A stretch of DNA of 64,000 bases from Branchiostoma floridae (GCF_000003815.2 NC_049991.1:16308971-16372970), one strand, 5' to 3'. Shown: positions 36,507 through 48,800, numbered from the stretch's first letter. The notes: generated by a model not told the origin, from the letters alone. A program made the numbers and translations.

Positions 36507-36804
36507 TTAGGGGGCGTTGCACTGGTGCCTCAATCGCGCTATCCTTTTGACGTCCATGTCCTGGAAGACGACTTCGTACTCTTTCGTCATGTTGTGTATT
36601 CCGCCCATGCCGTACGTGTAGTTGTAGGTGCTGTTCGGCTCGAAATAGTGGTACGGAATGTGCGTTCCCGATGGGCTGATCTCACTAGGGTAGTAGCCGT
36701 ACATGTTGACGTGCTTGCACATGGACAAGGCTGTGGTCAGGAGCTGAAGCCCAGTCGTCAGCCGAGATTCTACAAGCTTGCTCCCGCTCTTTAACTTCCA
36801 GTAG
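36507..36804 (-). CDS. Sialyltransferase exon 3 (motifs S, III, VS; stop)
   Basis: 298 bp from acceptor GGCAG, phase 2, to TAA at 36507-36509. It carries TTGLQLLTTALSMCKHVN, YHYFE and HNMTKEYE, and ends RIARLRHQCNAP. The C-terminal cysteine is typical of ST8Sia enzymes, where it pairs with a cysteine in motif L. Confidence 0.9.
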
Positions 36805-39800
36805 CTGCCGTTTAAGAAGGAAAAACACTTGATTTACATAAATGTCATAATACAATTTCCGTCGTTTCAGAGAGGTAAATGTAATCCAAGGAAAGACATA
36901 TACCGAGTTTAGCATCTGATTAAGTTGAATGACTGGAGAACAAAGGACGAACCCTTGAGTGTCTTCTCATGCCGTACTTTCCGACAAGACAACAGCATCT
37001 TTCGCTCTCCCAGTTCACGTTAAATCCAACAAATCAACTATTTGGGCTGACCGAAAACAAGATGGCGATCGGAAGGTGTTACAATCCCAAGATGGAGGAG
37101 CCCAGGGACGCAGGTAAAAATAAAATTCTGCTGCTTTCGCCAACCTATAACTATTGCGAACGAATCACTCACTCACTCACTCACTGCGAACCAATACTTG
37201 GTGCTGTAACTAGCCTTCCCCACTTTCCTTCCGATGACCGTTATGTCTGCATGATTCTCGATCTGCTTCCATTGCCACCCATAAAAGAAGGATTGCACTT
37301 TCTCATTGATATTTGCTTATTTTCTTAACTACAAAATGAATACACTCGTACTCACATGTTAACGGTCTTAGCCCAGATCTTGGACGGAAATAGCGGCTTG
37401 ACGAACAGATCCTTTCTGGACATGAGAAACTCGCTCAGGATCTGGACATCTTTCGCTCCCCTGATGGTGACAAAGATAGGGATAAGGAGGTAGCTGTATT
37501 TCAGTTCGACCATCTTCTGTGCGAAGTCGTCCCTGTCCTTCTCTGTTTCCAGTCGTCCATAGTAGATCCTCAGGATGCTGGGGTTCATGGTAGTCAGGTT
37601 CACTTTTCTCCCAACATCCTTCTCGAAGCCTCGGAGGGGCGGAAGATTACATCTGAAGACGAAATCCGCGGCGTCGATTTCCGGACCACAGCCTGAGTTG
37701 AGGAGGATGCCGCCGTTGCCAACGACACTGCAGGTGTTGAAGAGTTGGCCTTCGAAGGGGGCCTTCTCCGGGAAAAGGTTGAAGAGGGTTCGGGTGAGGC
37801 GGAAGATTTTCCTCGGCTCCTGGTCGTACGGGAAGGCCATCCCCACCCACGTGTTCCACTTGGTCATGGCGATGTTCTTCTGTAGGTGACACACGTCCTC
37901 TATGTCGCGCCTGTTGGAAGAACTTACAATTTGTCACTGTATATTTGCAACCATGGTCCCCGACCCTCTTGATGAGGATGGGACTAGGTGAGGTGGATTC
38001 TAATAGCACCTGAGCAGACGATCAGATGATTTGGTACGAGGCCTAGGACGGTTTATAGGCGTTTCGCAGTCAAGAGAACGGCTACTATAACCCTAACCTT
38101 AACCTTAGCCCTAGTTCTTACTCAACTCTGATCCCTATCCTAGCCCATTCATTAACACTAACCGTAGCCATAGCCCTGGTATTCCTAGGCCTGGTGCCCA
38201 TCTGTCCTGATTACTAGGACCCGAATGACCAAGGTGATTAAAACATAGCGAAACGACAAGAATCTAATGGTAAACGCACGATTGCTGCAAGTCTTCAACA
38301 AGCGTTCAGAGACCTCTGGGAAATACGTTGAGCCTTACGTGGATTTATTGTTCATCTTGTCTCATTTATCATCCAAATAAGTTTGCAATTAGCATACTCC
38401 TGTGTTATCTATGATGGTATTCTTAACCCAAAAATACATATATTGTGTGTACATAAGTCATTTCGATTGGCAGAATTCAATATGTACATTTCATCATAAA
38501 TCATGCAAATGGTTGGTACATTTACAGAGTCTATTCCATGACACCGTGCGGATGTTTGTTGCCATTGTTTAGAATTGATTTTAAAGTTTCGTAATTATAG
38601 GGCTGACGTCAGAGTTGCGTTGCGCGGTAGAGGGCAAAAAATGGGAAGACGATTTGGGTGTGACTTAAAATCCTTGAAAATCCTTCTTTTCCTTGAAAAT
38701 TTTTGCCCAATCTGGAGACTTTTTGAGTTAGAAGAGACAGGTAGGGTCTAAGCTTTCCTGTTTGGGTCAAAATTTGTTCAGTTCAGCAGTTCAGCTGGTG
38801 TAAGGACAGGTTTTAGTTATAGGGTGCTACTGGTTGTATCAGGAGGGAAAATGGGTCAAAGGTGAGGTTTCTTTCATAGAGCGAGCTTTTCTCCGAGAAT
38901 GAGCCAAACAACCCCCTGTTTTCTTTGAATGCTTATAAACTAGACCCAAGTGACTTTCTGGTGGAGAAGAATTTTAAAGATTGAACTATGGGTTAGTACT
39001 TTTTTGAAGCCTTCATTCAGTGTATTTCAACATGCTTGTCAATGGGCAGCCCTAACTTCGATGTCTGACCTGTATGTCTAGGACATTTGATACTTCAGAA
39101 ATATTTCTAATACTGTTTCAACTTTATAAATATTTCCCTGGTCCTGTAAAACTTTGGAAATATTCATGGTGTGGAATTGGATACTTCTAATGGTTTCTAA
39201 ATAATGATAACAGCATTCTACCATTATTTACCATTTTCTACCATTTTTTGTAAATGGTTCAGTGGGCTGGGAAGATAGCAATTCACACATCATTGCAAAG
39301 TATGGTTGGGTGCCATGCAACAATGGCCCACCACAAAGGATCCACCAGTGCCCAGCAGTGAAATCTTACTTTTATGGGGGCAATGAAATAATCTTACCAT
39401 TTGGCAAAGTTTACAAATATTTGTAAATATTTCTAAATGTGAAATAATCACACAGAGGTTTCACAGTTATTCTAAATAGAGATATTTTTGTACATTTACT
39501 TTCAAAATGTTTCTAAAAGATTCAAAGGAATTCAAATAGATGGGTATTTCTTAGTCAACTTTTTGAAAAGAATTTAATTATTGTGGATCAAATATTCTTT
39601 TATTCAAAATGATTCAGACTAATTACAAATATCACCTAAAAACCCTCATGGTGACTTGGAATGGACTCTAATCCATAAATAGTGGTATACACCTTAAATC
39701 AACTTACACATGTTACTAGTAGGTAATTTCGAGCAATTACCACTATAGGATCATGGCCTTATTACATTAACTATGCAAATTAGATCCCCATTTGTATCTG

Positions 39801-42495
39801 TTATGCTACACCTTCCATAAATCATATTACAAAAGTTGCACGTAAATTATGCAGTAGATCTACTTATTTTCATAATCTGCATGTCATTGTGTACACCTCT
39901 GTCGAAACTAACAGAAAACCAAATACATAAAAATTTGCTGATCCCTTGTTTTGCTATCCTCCTCGAAATATTTTACAAAAATGCCCTTGCAGTTCCAGAG
40001 CAAACTGCTAGGAAGCCACTTCTTCATTATATCACAAGCTACTACCACAAAATCAAGACCATGGGATGTCCAGGTTAAAAGATACAAAAACGTTCTGTTG
40101 CAGTACCAAGGTCATACACAATGGGCCCAAAGTTGACCTTGGCCTTAACCCACATACCAAATGTCATGATAATCCATCCAGAGGTTCAACAGGTATATCC
40201 ATCAACATTCGGAAACTCAAACAGACATACACACAGACACACACCAGAAACAGTACAACAAAAGACGATACGTTGTCATGCTTTATTGCCTAGAAGATGC
40301 GTACCTTATTTTTGCTATGTTTTCGTCGTTAAAGGTCCAGAGCGGTTTGCCCGTGGTATGTTGGAGTGTCCGATTGAAGCCGTCGTGCTTGACAGGAGTG
40401 TGTTGTGCGATGGCCCTGATCTGGGTCGTCGCTGATGTTTTGCGAAGATCCGTGATTTCCCGTATCTTTGGCAGTGCAGGGGCCGGAACTTTTGTCCTGA
40501 GGGGTTGGGAGGGCGGAAAAATGGCGAAAGGTCGATCTAATCTAACTCAGCAAATTAAATTTCTCGCTGCACGAAGAGTGGTATATACAGACGGCGATAA
40601 ATGCCAGGTAAGCTTTTAATTGCTGATGGGGGTACTTGATTTATTCATGATCAGACTATGCTAGAGTCACATTTCCCACCGGGGACCGGTCGAGATGTTT
40701 GCAGAAACGAACAATTAAAGTCTATATCAACAAATAGGCACATGTTTTGCTCTTGACAAAATTTTGGTACGTTTTGCGTTTTTGTTTATATTTCATATCA
40801 GTTTTTTATCACACTCGTTTCGTTCCCCAAAGCTGCCGGGCTGGGCCCCACTGCATGGCATTTATATCACAATTGCCTAGGTATTCATCTTAAGGTTAAG
40901 AAGTACCTGTCATACTTATCCGGGACATAATCACGTAATGGTTTGAATAACATCCTGAAGTCAGATATATATGGATATATACAGGGTCCACAAAAGTGGG
41001 ATCTAACAATGGCGATAGGTTCATGCATGGAAACTATAATGGCATAGACTCCCTTGCAGTCTATGGGAAGGGGCTGTTTTTTTTGGGGGGGGGGCTGGTC
41101 CGCGATTTTCAACGTTGGCTAAGTTCTATTGTGCCGGGAAAAGGAGTTTGTTGAGGAAGGGAGTTCACGNNNNNNNNNNNNNNNNNNNNNNNNNNNNNNN
41201 NNNNNNNNNNNNNNNNNNNNNNNNNNNNNNNNNNNNNNNNNNNNNNNNNNNNNNNNNNNNNNNNNNNNNATAGAACATAGCCAACGTTGAAAATCGCGGA
41301 GCAATGCCACCCCCCCCCCCTCCCCAGCCCCTTCCCGAAGACTGCAAGGGAGTGTAATAATGGCATTGCTTATCGTCTAAAGATCTCTAAAGGAAGCATT
41401 GCTGGACATATCCAGAATAGAATCAGTCAGAATATATACTTTTGTTCTGTCCCTTAACACATCAATTGGATTTCTAAAAACCCAAGACCCTACAGACATC
41501 ATAATAGTGTTTTCTTTATAATTTGTGCTTGAAAACAATATGGTATCTTTCGTTGCAAACAAAAATCATAGTTAAGAACTGCATGTTACACTATTTCTAA
41601 CCTGTCATTTAGAGAATAGAGTGACAATCTATATCTATAGCCATATTGTAACGACTAAAGAAATAATTGTTGGGTCATGTGTTTATGATACCAAATGGAC
41701 AACGTTTAAATGCGTATCCATTGCCCATAAATTTGATGGTGCTACCCACTCATATCCCACGCAGACCGGAAAACATAGCCTAAGTCTTCATTCTAAATGT
41801 CTGCCGTCTAAACTGTTGTCTTATACTTATAGGGAGATCCGATACATCAATGGGCTGCGCGCATCATTTGCTAAGAATCGCAAAAATTGCCCCCAACCCC
41901 CAAATAAAACAGATGAGAATGCAGCTTTAAGCAAAGGATACATACCCAATGAATGCCAGCACACGTGGGCATTCGGCACATTACACATTTTTTAATAACA
42001 TCGCGTTCAACAATGAGAGGTCGGCAACTTAGAATGTAAGGCAAACTCTGCATGTTCAAAGATGTTGAATACAAATTTTGTTGTCACGTTCGAGGCACTG
42101 GTATCTTTGCAACGATTGGACCATTACGTACTCGGACTCGTATAGAAGTCGTGGAAGACTAAACTGGATGACACCCAAGCTACAATGATTTGACTAATGT
42201 GAGACTACTAGTATATGAACAGGCATGCTGACTTCAATAAACTGTCACCAGGAAGTACATAATTGAACGTAACAGCGACAGGTCGACAATACCACACAGG
42301 TGCCTCTATTTCCGTTCTAAAATGTGTTACTTCACACATACATATACAAGATTTTAAATGAAGAATTAGAATAACGTACCATTCTCTATGCAGTTGAAAC
42401 AACTTTCCGGCACCGTACAGCACCAGGTAGGCCATGGGTAGGGAGAGGAACAACACCGCACCGACCACATTCTTTCTGCTCCTCCTCACCAACAT
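36507..42495 (-). CDS. ST8Sia-type alpha-2,8-sialyltransferase, three coding exons
   Basis: CMP-sialic-acid-dependent transferase (family GT29) that adds alpha-2,8-linked sialic acid to glycolipids or glycoproteins in the Golgi. The exons join in phase to 969 bp, 322 residues. A type II anchor follows the start (RKNVVGAVLFLSLPMAYLV). Sialylmotif L is seen as NTCSVVGNGG to DAADFVFRCNLPP, motif S as RLTTGLQLLTTALSMCKHVN then MYGYYP, motif III as YHYFE, and motif VS as H-x4-E in HNMTKE. All four are intact, so the enzyme should be active. Potential N-glycosylation sites are NLT, NST, NYT and NMT. The protein is a little shorter than vertebrate ST8Sia enzymes (about 340-380), the difference being in the stem. 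Which subtype (ST8Sia1/5 or 2/3/4/6 group) cannot be settled by eye. Confidence 0.92.
37356..37910 (-). CDS. Sialyltransferase exon 2 (motif L)
   Basis: 555 bp, phase 2 to phase 2, acceptor CAACAG and donor GTGAGT. It encodes RDIEDVCHLQKN, the stem, motif L and the segment down to IWAKTVN. Confidence 0.94.
38085..38185. repeat. Degenerate telomere-like minisatellite
   Basis: Repeated CCCTAACC, TTAACCTTAGCCCTAG and ACTAACCGTAGCCATAGCCC. The units are irregular, so this is an interstitial simple repeat and not a telomere. Confidence 0.6.
38598..39056. mobile_element. Non-autonomous DNA transposon, family B copy 2
   Basis: Collinear with 11232-11712. It begins TAGGGCTGACGTCAGAGTTG and ends GGCAGCCCTAA, so the ends still pair, but the right end is shortened and the flanking TTAA is lost. 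Confidence 0.75.
40060..40280 (+). repeat. SINE-like dispersed segment with CACA-rich tail
   Basis: AAGTTGACCTTGGCCTTAAC, CATACCAAATGTCATGATAA and TCCATCCAGAGGTT lead into (CA)-rich ACATACACACAGACACACA. I recognise this style from many marine invertebrate genomes; the family name is uncertain. Confidence 0.45.
40521..40610 (+). CDS. Possible first coding exon of an unknown plus-strand gene
   Basis: A strong start context (AAAAATGG) opens 30 codons, MAKGRSNLTQQIKFLAARRV then VYTDGDKCQ, ending at CAG then GTAAGC. The upstream 200 bases are GC-richer than the surroundings, as a promoter might be. No partner exon was found, and the protein is not recognised. Confidence 0.25.
40666..40851. mobile_element. 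MITE, family C copy 2
   Basis: GTCACATTTCCCACCGGGGA at the left and GTTCCCCAAAGCTGCCGGGC then TGGGCCCC at the right parallel the ends of 15613-15810. The arms are more diverged. Confidence 0.6.
41048..41354. repeat. Inverted repeat with ~84-bp arms flanking the gap
   Basis: The left arm 41048-41130 (ACTCCCTTGCAGTC ... TCAACGTTGGCTAAGTTCTAT) and the right arm 41270-41354 (ATAGAACATAGCCAACGTTGA ... GACTGCAAGGGAGT) are near-perfect reverse complements, differing mainly in a homopolymer of G/C. Confidence 0.9.
41170..41269. other. Assembly gap, 100 N
   Basis: Exactly 100 N, the conventional length for a gap of unknown size. Open frames crossing it are meaningless. Confidence 1.
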
Positions 42496-42521
42496 GGCAA
42501 CACTGAGTCTCGTGCAGCTAC
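42380..42521 (-). CDS. Sialyltransferase exon 1 (membrane anchor)
   Basis: The ATG at 42495 starts MLVRRSRKNVVGAVLF; the exon ends in phase 2 at donor GTACGT. An acceptor (CCTTACAG) at 42522 shows that the transcript continues upstream into a further exon. The frame stays open to the acceptor, so these 26 bases could be 5' UTR or coding. Confidence 0.85.
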
Positions 42522-42656
42522 CTGTAAGGTCATAACCAACACAAAAGCCATGTTAACCTCTGGCGGAGAATCCGAAACCATTACAATCAAAGGAGGATGG
42601 GTTAAAAGTTGAAATGATAAAAATACAGGGTGGTGTTACATCTTTACAACCACTAC

Positions 42657-42747
42657 CTTCTCCATAACGAATGAAGCACTCCGTGAGGACGCAGTCCACG
42701 CATCGATAAATGCACCGCAATTCTTTGTTGTACCAAGAACAATTCAT
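42657..42747 (-). CDS. Possible upstream sialyltransferase exon, in frame
   Basis: ATG at 42747 (MNCSWYNKELRC) opens 91 bp ending in phase 1 at GAAG then GTAGTG. Spliced to 42521 it reads through without a stop into MLVRRS, giving a 39-residue cytosolic extension rich in cysteine. It may equally be 5' UTR with a fortuitous ATG. Confidence 0.35.
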
Positions 42748-42834
42748 CTTCCTTACATGGGAATCAGATGATCATTTCGAGTCATAAAACACAAAGGTAA
42801 GTGAAGAAACCTCCAATAGACTGTGACGTTAAGT

Positions 42835-42895
42835 GGCCGCTCCTTTTATGGGTCAGTCAAAGCTATACAATAGAAAGCGCGGACGGCTTTATAAA
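42835..42895 (-). promoter_or_regulatory. Possible core promoter of the sialyltransferase gene
   Basis: On the minus strand two TATA-like runs appear, TTTATAAAG near 42888-42896 and CCATAAAAGG near 42843-42852, about 100-140 bases ahead of the putative first ATG. Only sequence likeness supports this. Confidence 0.35.
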
Positions 42896-45861
42896 CTATG
42901 CGTAATGAATAGTCAGGCGAGCGTTAAGTCTTCTCGTGGGAGAACTTGAATCGTACAGCAGGCGTAGTTAAAAGCTGTCGCGGGCATTTAACGCCCTCGG
43001 GGGAGACATTCAACAAAAGACAGGCCCAGTTAACGTACCGGTCGCGTGTCCAGATGTCGGGAACAATATTGTAAAAACCGCGAAGTTCAGATGGAACATG
43101 AAGTGTGCGGTGAGATGTGAGAGGGAACAAGGGTTAGCAAATGGAGTCTAAGTCGACCTCCGTGTTAAGTCAACACAAGAATAAGCCATTGGAGCTGACA
43201 GGAAACCCTCATGTTATGTAAGGACCAACGGATAGTTTAGCTTTAGGGTGTTGCTCGGTACTACAGAATCATGGCATAGGCCATAGCTATACAACATTAC
43301 TAAACGTTCAGAACATAACACATTTACACCTTTCTAAAATTAAGTACTTTTTTTTATCAATCAATCACCAAAACATGCAATATGTCTCTTTTTTTTACCT
43401 GATGAACCAGCTATTTTTTTCATCTCTAATTATCTTTCACAGGTCTTTCGCAATATTCAGCTCAGAACGCTGTGATGACAGACAACGATGTCGTACAAGT
43501 GCTGGTGACAGCTTGCCGTTTGTCAATACATTAGTGTTCACAGCGTAATGCCATGTCTTCAACAGGCCAACCTGTTCGATATCGCGGTGGTGTCGTCAGT
43601 TACATATACGCTGGATGATTCAATATATACATATACATAACAAGGGAAACATGTGGGACAAAAGTGTAATACTAAACAAATACCTCATATATGGTTTGCA
43701 GGTGAGCAATTAAACGACGGACAGCCTATCATTTGAATTGAAGGTCAAATAAAACCTTTAAAGCCAACCAAGATACTAGGTTATCGGTCTAACAAATGAC
43801 CTTGGTTGGTTATCATCCACACACACACAAAAAAAGCATCTACTAGACTGGTTGGTTGCTTAACTCAACACCCTGTCCCGTATTGTTACTTTCTATTCTT
43901 AGTGCCATTCTAGGTATTCACGCCTATCCAAATTCATCCATAGAAAAGCGTAAAAACAATTCCGTACTATTGCAATGGTTAATACGGTAATAAAAATATG
44001 ACGATTCTTACCTGCTTCTTATTCCAATCAGTCAAGGTGAACGCAATTCTTGATCCCTTGATCGGTGACGGATTGTGCATGGAGCAAGTGTAGACGTTGA
44101 GCCCTGTCCAGACAATCAGCGATGACTGAATATGCAAGTAGGTGACTGGTCAAAACAAACTTTGCATATTCACGCCAAGCAGGCGGATATTACAGCACCA
44201 GCTGGTAGGTACATGTACCGGTTTCGGTGTAATATGTCGGCACGCCCACGCAGGTACTATTGGCCGTGCACAACCGCAACCCATGGCTGTTGCATGTTGA
44301 GTTACATATGGGTTGCCAAATACATTCACAACGTTAGGTGTGGGCTAAGTCTTACTGAAACACAGCATTACACTTTAAACCAGATCCGGTCTTCATACAC
44401 TCCCTGTCAACAAAGAGGTCCGGTAGAAAACGGATGTTACCCAGCCTACAACAATTGATCCATGGTAAATCAAAACATACAGAGGTACTGCATATAAAAA
44501 TATTTTATTTGGAATGTAAGACCATGACACGATGCTGGCCGTTACCTTTACCAGATTGCCACATCATTGAAGACTGCAGAGAGCTGGGAGCGCACATTGC
44601 AACTCAACAAAGTGAATGAAATGTTATAACATAAAACAAGAAATAACAATAGAAACGTTAACCAGAAGTCTTAATATATGGGTTAAATAAAATAACTGAC
44701 GAAACTACGGCGTACCAGTACGTACAGTTCCTCAACGTTTCTCCATTCCATATTCCATAATGCGGAATTCGTTTCTCTAAAATGTCAGATCAATCAAGGG
44801 TTCTGCTGGTTCTACCTTCTGCAGATGCCAGACTCTGAGGCGTAGTTTCTTCAGTTTAGAGCTTCCGGACGTTTGCATATGGAACGAACGTTTCATTTTC
44901 CTTCACAACGACAGAGCTGTACTATAAACATGACGACTACACTGGATGAAAGAACATAGCATGCTGCAACTCGAGACTGTGTATTCAAAGATGAAGCCTA
45001 GAACGACTCCGACCACCTTAACTTTAAAACGTGACTACATATTTACATAGGCCATGATATCTTACACTATGGCACGGGGATGTTTACTCCTTTTTTCACT
45101 CGAAGCCTGTGTTGACCAATTCTGATTTAAATTGCCTTACGACGTGAAACTGATGAAGCTACGGTCACTGTTTGTAAGTACTTCTACATCACGCTACAAC
45201 GACTGCAAAATACACAGCGAGCTACCAGAGTCAAAATACTCTTCCACATTTCCAAAAATACGGAGCATATTGGTACCATCTGAAAAACGACTGGCTGTAA
45301 GTCTATAAGTTACAAGACTGTACATTTTTACAACAAACGCCAGATTGTAGAGTAGAAATGTATACTTCTCTGGTTGACTAGACTTTCGCTATAGATCTAA
45401 AATATTCAATTGTGCTGACATGTTATGGCTCTTGGTTTGACTTGAGTCAGTTCAAATGAATTGCTGGACCCCTGAGTATCCATATTTTATCCGGCTTTTC
45501 CAGATAACGATGTCAATGGCAATATATGTTCAACAGCAACGTATCATGTATATTGCTCATACACTCTTTGGTGCGAAGTGACTTTTTCGCAAATACAATC
45601 TTCAATCGCGTTTACGATCAATGAACTTTTAAAATCTCACGTGTTATGTTAAATCTATCACTAAAATGTTATACATATATATAATCTGACAGAATTTCGA
45701 CTCGACAATCTATATGCGGGATCTACATAGCTAGAAAGGGCGTCTTCAGTGATGGCATCCCACGTCTTTACGGGTCTGCGTCGGGATGCCCATACCTCCA
45801 CTGGTCCTTACATGATGTCATCTGGTCAACACATCTGGATAGGATGCAGCTGAGATGTTCA
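42860..45861. other. Gene-free stretch; 3' flank of the large minus-strand gene
   Basis: No coding sequence is supported. Minus-strand poly(A) signals (AATAAA) fall at about 44500 and would allow a 3' UTR of about 1.3 kb for the gene at 45862; this is a guess. An inverted pair CCAACCAAG / CTTGGTTGG lies near 43768-43810. Confidence 0.4.
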
Positions 45862-48800
45862 TCAGGTCGGTTGAGAACGACTTCTTCTCAGGCGCAGTTT
45901 CCTGGTGTGGTGATCTGTGTCAATTCTTTCAAGTCTGACAACGGGAAACTTCTTCAGTTTCAGCCCTCGTGGCAACTTAACACCATGTGGAATTCTGCTT
46001 CTGTTTAGGATACGTTTCTTCACCAGTACGTTCTGGTACGTATCCAATGTCTTACCAGTGACAGCAGGTTTGGAAGGGTCACTACTTTTTCCCTTTGTCG
46101 ATCTTCCTAGCCAACGATGAAGTGTGTTTCTTTCTTTTGCAGTGTTGTCGCAGCTGTTACTTCTTAGCATCTTCGCTCGTGGTCCCATACTCCTACAGTT
46201 CGGTTTCTCCTTTGCAGTCTTGTTCGATTTCCGTTGTTCAAAAGTAACATTGCATTTTGCTGTTTGCAACTCTTGCACGGTTACTCTGGCTTGTGCAGTT
46301 GCATCAACGGTCATGATTTTAAGGGACACGAGACCATCTTTGCGAACACTCTCCCGATCTTTCCTAGCAGAACGAGTGTGGCTGTCATCCACTCGAACTT
46401 TTCCCGATCGTTTTTTGACGGGATCAACCGTTTTACCAGTCGAATTCAACATCTTACCATTTTTACCAGCGTTTGCTCTGGTGCTGATTTGTTCGGATAT
46501 GGCACGGGTGAGTTTGTTTCTGCGTTCTACGTTATGTAACTTTTTAGGGCGAACGTCTTTTGGTCCTTTTTCCTGAGCAATTTTGCGATTCTCTTTGGCA
46601 TTTCCACTGTTGCGTTTTGTGCTATTGCCAGTCGCTTCTTTGGAATTCCTCTTCTCGTCGTCACAAGCTGTCGCGTCTTTTGAAATCTTCTCGTAGTCAC
46701 AAGCAGTCGCTTCTTTGGAATCGGACTCCTCATTTGGCATCTTCTTTGTTTTCTTCACCACATCATTAACGAGTGCTTCTGCCTTTCGTTTCTTCCCTGT
46801 CCTCGAGTCCTTTCTGTTTGTTGCAATCTCAGTAGAGCTGCTTGTTTGTGCATTGCTGCAGATATCTTCAGCAGAAGGCCTTGAAAGATGTGCATCAGAC
46901 ACGTTGGTAGTGGTCATTTGTGTACATGTACTGCTGGAACTTTCCTCTACTGTGTCGGTGAATGTCTCTGCTGCTTTGACCACATCAATGACAAGCCTTG
47001 CTACCACACCTGCCACAGCTGTGGAAATTTGGATACCAGTTTCTTTTGATGGATATTCTCTCACAGTCAAAGCTTGTTGCTCAGTAGTGCGTATCTTTAC
47101 CATTGTTTGGGTATCTAGCTGGCTGTCCGCATTCGCTGAGGATGCCTTCTCAATGCCGGAAGACTCTTTTTCGTCCGTTTGCTGGACATCGTAGTTTTCA
47201 GTGGGCATGTCAACAGAGTCTGGGTTTGCAGGGTTATTGTCCTGAGTTGTGCTTAGCTTCTGTACACTTGTGCTGTCATCTTCTAATGTTTGGTTTGCAG
47301 TTCCCTTGTCCAAACTGGCCTGTTCAAAGCAATTATCATCACTTATATCAGTGGTGTCATTTACATAGTCCACACCTGCAGTGATGTCCGAGTTTGCCAG
47401 CATGGAAGACCCTTCGGCAGGTTCAATCTCTGATTGCTCTGGTTCAGTAACGGCATTGAGTTGCAGCACAACTTCTTTTTTATCATTGGCGTTACTTACA
47501 ACATCGTCCACACCTGCAGTGTTATTCGAGTTTGCCACTATTGAGGACCCTTCGTCGGGTTCAACCTCAAATTGATCTTGTGCAGTGGAGGCATTGGATT
47601 GCGGCACAACAGCTTCTCTATTATCTTGTATGCGTTCTGCTCCATTTTCCTCATGGCTTTTGCTGCTTTCCCCAAAGTTTGTGTTGCCTGGATCTGGTTC
47701 AGGAGAGGTGTTCTTTTCCAGCACAACTGTATCTCCTTCAACTTGCATGTGTTCTGTCTCATTATGTTCATTTTCCTCTTGTCCTTTCTTGCTCTCCCAA
47801 AAGTTTGTGTTGTCTGGATCTGGTTCAGGAGAGGTGTTGTTTTCCAGCACAACTGTATCTTCTTCAACTTGCATGTGTTCTGTCTCAGTATGTTCATTTT
47901 CCTCTTGGCTTTTCTTGCTCTCCCAAAAGTTTGTGTTGTCTGGATCTGGTTCAAAAGAGGCGTTGTTTTCCAGCACAACTGTCTCTTCTTCATCTTGCGT
48001 GTGTTCTGTCTCCTTATGGTCATGGCTTTCATTGCTCTCGTTGGAGTTTGTGCTGGATTGGTACGACCGTTCAGATGACGATGTATTTTGGACTTCTTCT
48101 CTACTTTCGTCACTGCTTAAAGTGGTTTGGTGAGAACTTTCAGATAGACGTGTATTCTGGACTTCTACTTCATTTTCCTCACTGGTTACACTGGCTTGGT
48201 GAGACCTTTCAGATAGAGGTGAATTCTGGACTTCTAGACCATTTTCCTCACTGTTTAGAGTAGCTTGGTGAGACCTTTCAGATGGCAATGTATTCTGGAC
48301 TTCTACTCTGCTTTCCCCACTGCTTAGATTGGCTTGGTGAGACCTTTCAGACAATGATGTGTTCTCCTGAACATTCAAGGATGTCGTCACAACATTTTCA
48401 CTGGCAGCCTTTTTTCCTAGTCGGGGAACTGTCCTGCGTTCATCAACATCACTGTCTATTGACTCGCAGGACATATTAAGCAGTGGTTCCACATCTGAGG
48501 TTTCTTGTGCATCTTTGGGTTCAGTGTCGGTCTGAGAGTTTTCTGTAGCCAAACTCTGTTCGGTACTTGAGGAGGGATCCATTTCAGGTAAGTCATCTTG
48601 CCTTTGGACTTCCTTGTTGTGACAATCGTCATCAAGTTTGCTGTCAGATATCTGATCCTCCTCGCTGTCACTGATCAGTACTATCTCGTCCATCTCCAGA
48701 CTTCTCGGTGGGGAGGGCATGGTTGTGTCAAATGTGTACTCATCATCTGACTCCGTCTCCTCATCCTGTCTAACCGGAGGGGGGACGAAGGTGACATGAA

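Larger units (their letters stand above)
37911..42379. other. Sialyltransferase intron 1 (4.5 kb), transposon-rich
   Basis: It contains a degenerate CCCTAACC-type minisatellite (38085-38185), a family B transposon, a dispersed SINE-like segment, a family C MITE, a scaffold gap within an inverted repeat, and a possible plus-strand exon. Confidence 0.8.

Noticed and set aside
38085..38185. Interstitial telomere
   Set aside because: CCCTAACC-like units are irregular and mixed with other words; an ordinary degenerate minisatellite.
41109..41366. Minus-strand frames through the N run
   Set aside because: They cross an assembly gap of unknown length.
44132..44458. 108-codon plus-strand frame
   Set aside because: No motif or splice context, and part of it (GGTAGAAAACGGAT) is a repeat shared with 60185.
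47532..48263. Long plus-strand frames (243, 182, 168 codons) opposite the terminal exon
   Set aside because: They exist because the in-frame tandem repeats keep all three opposite frames periodically open; the minus strand has splice and domain support.
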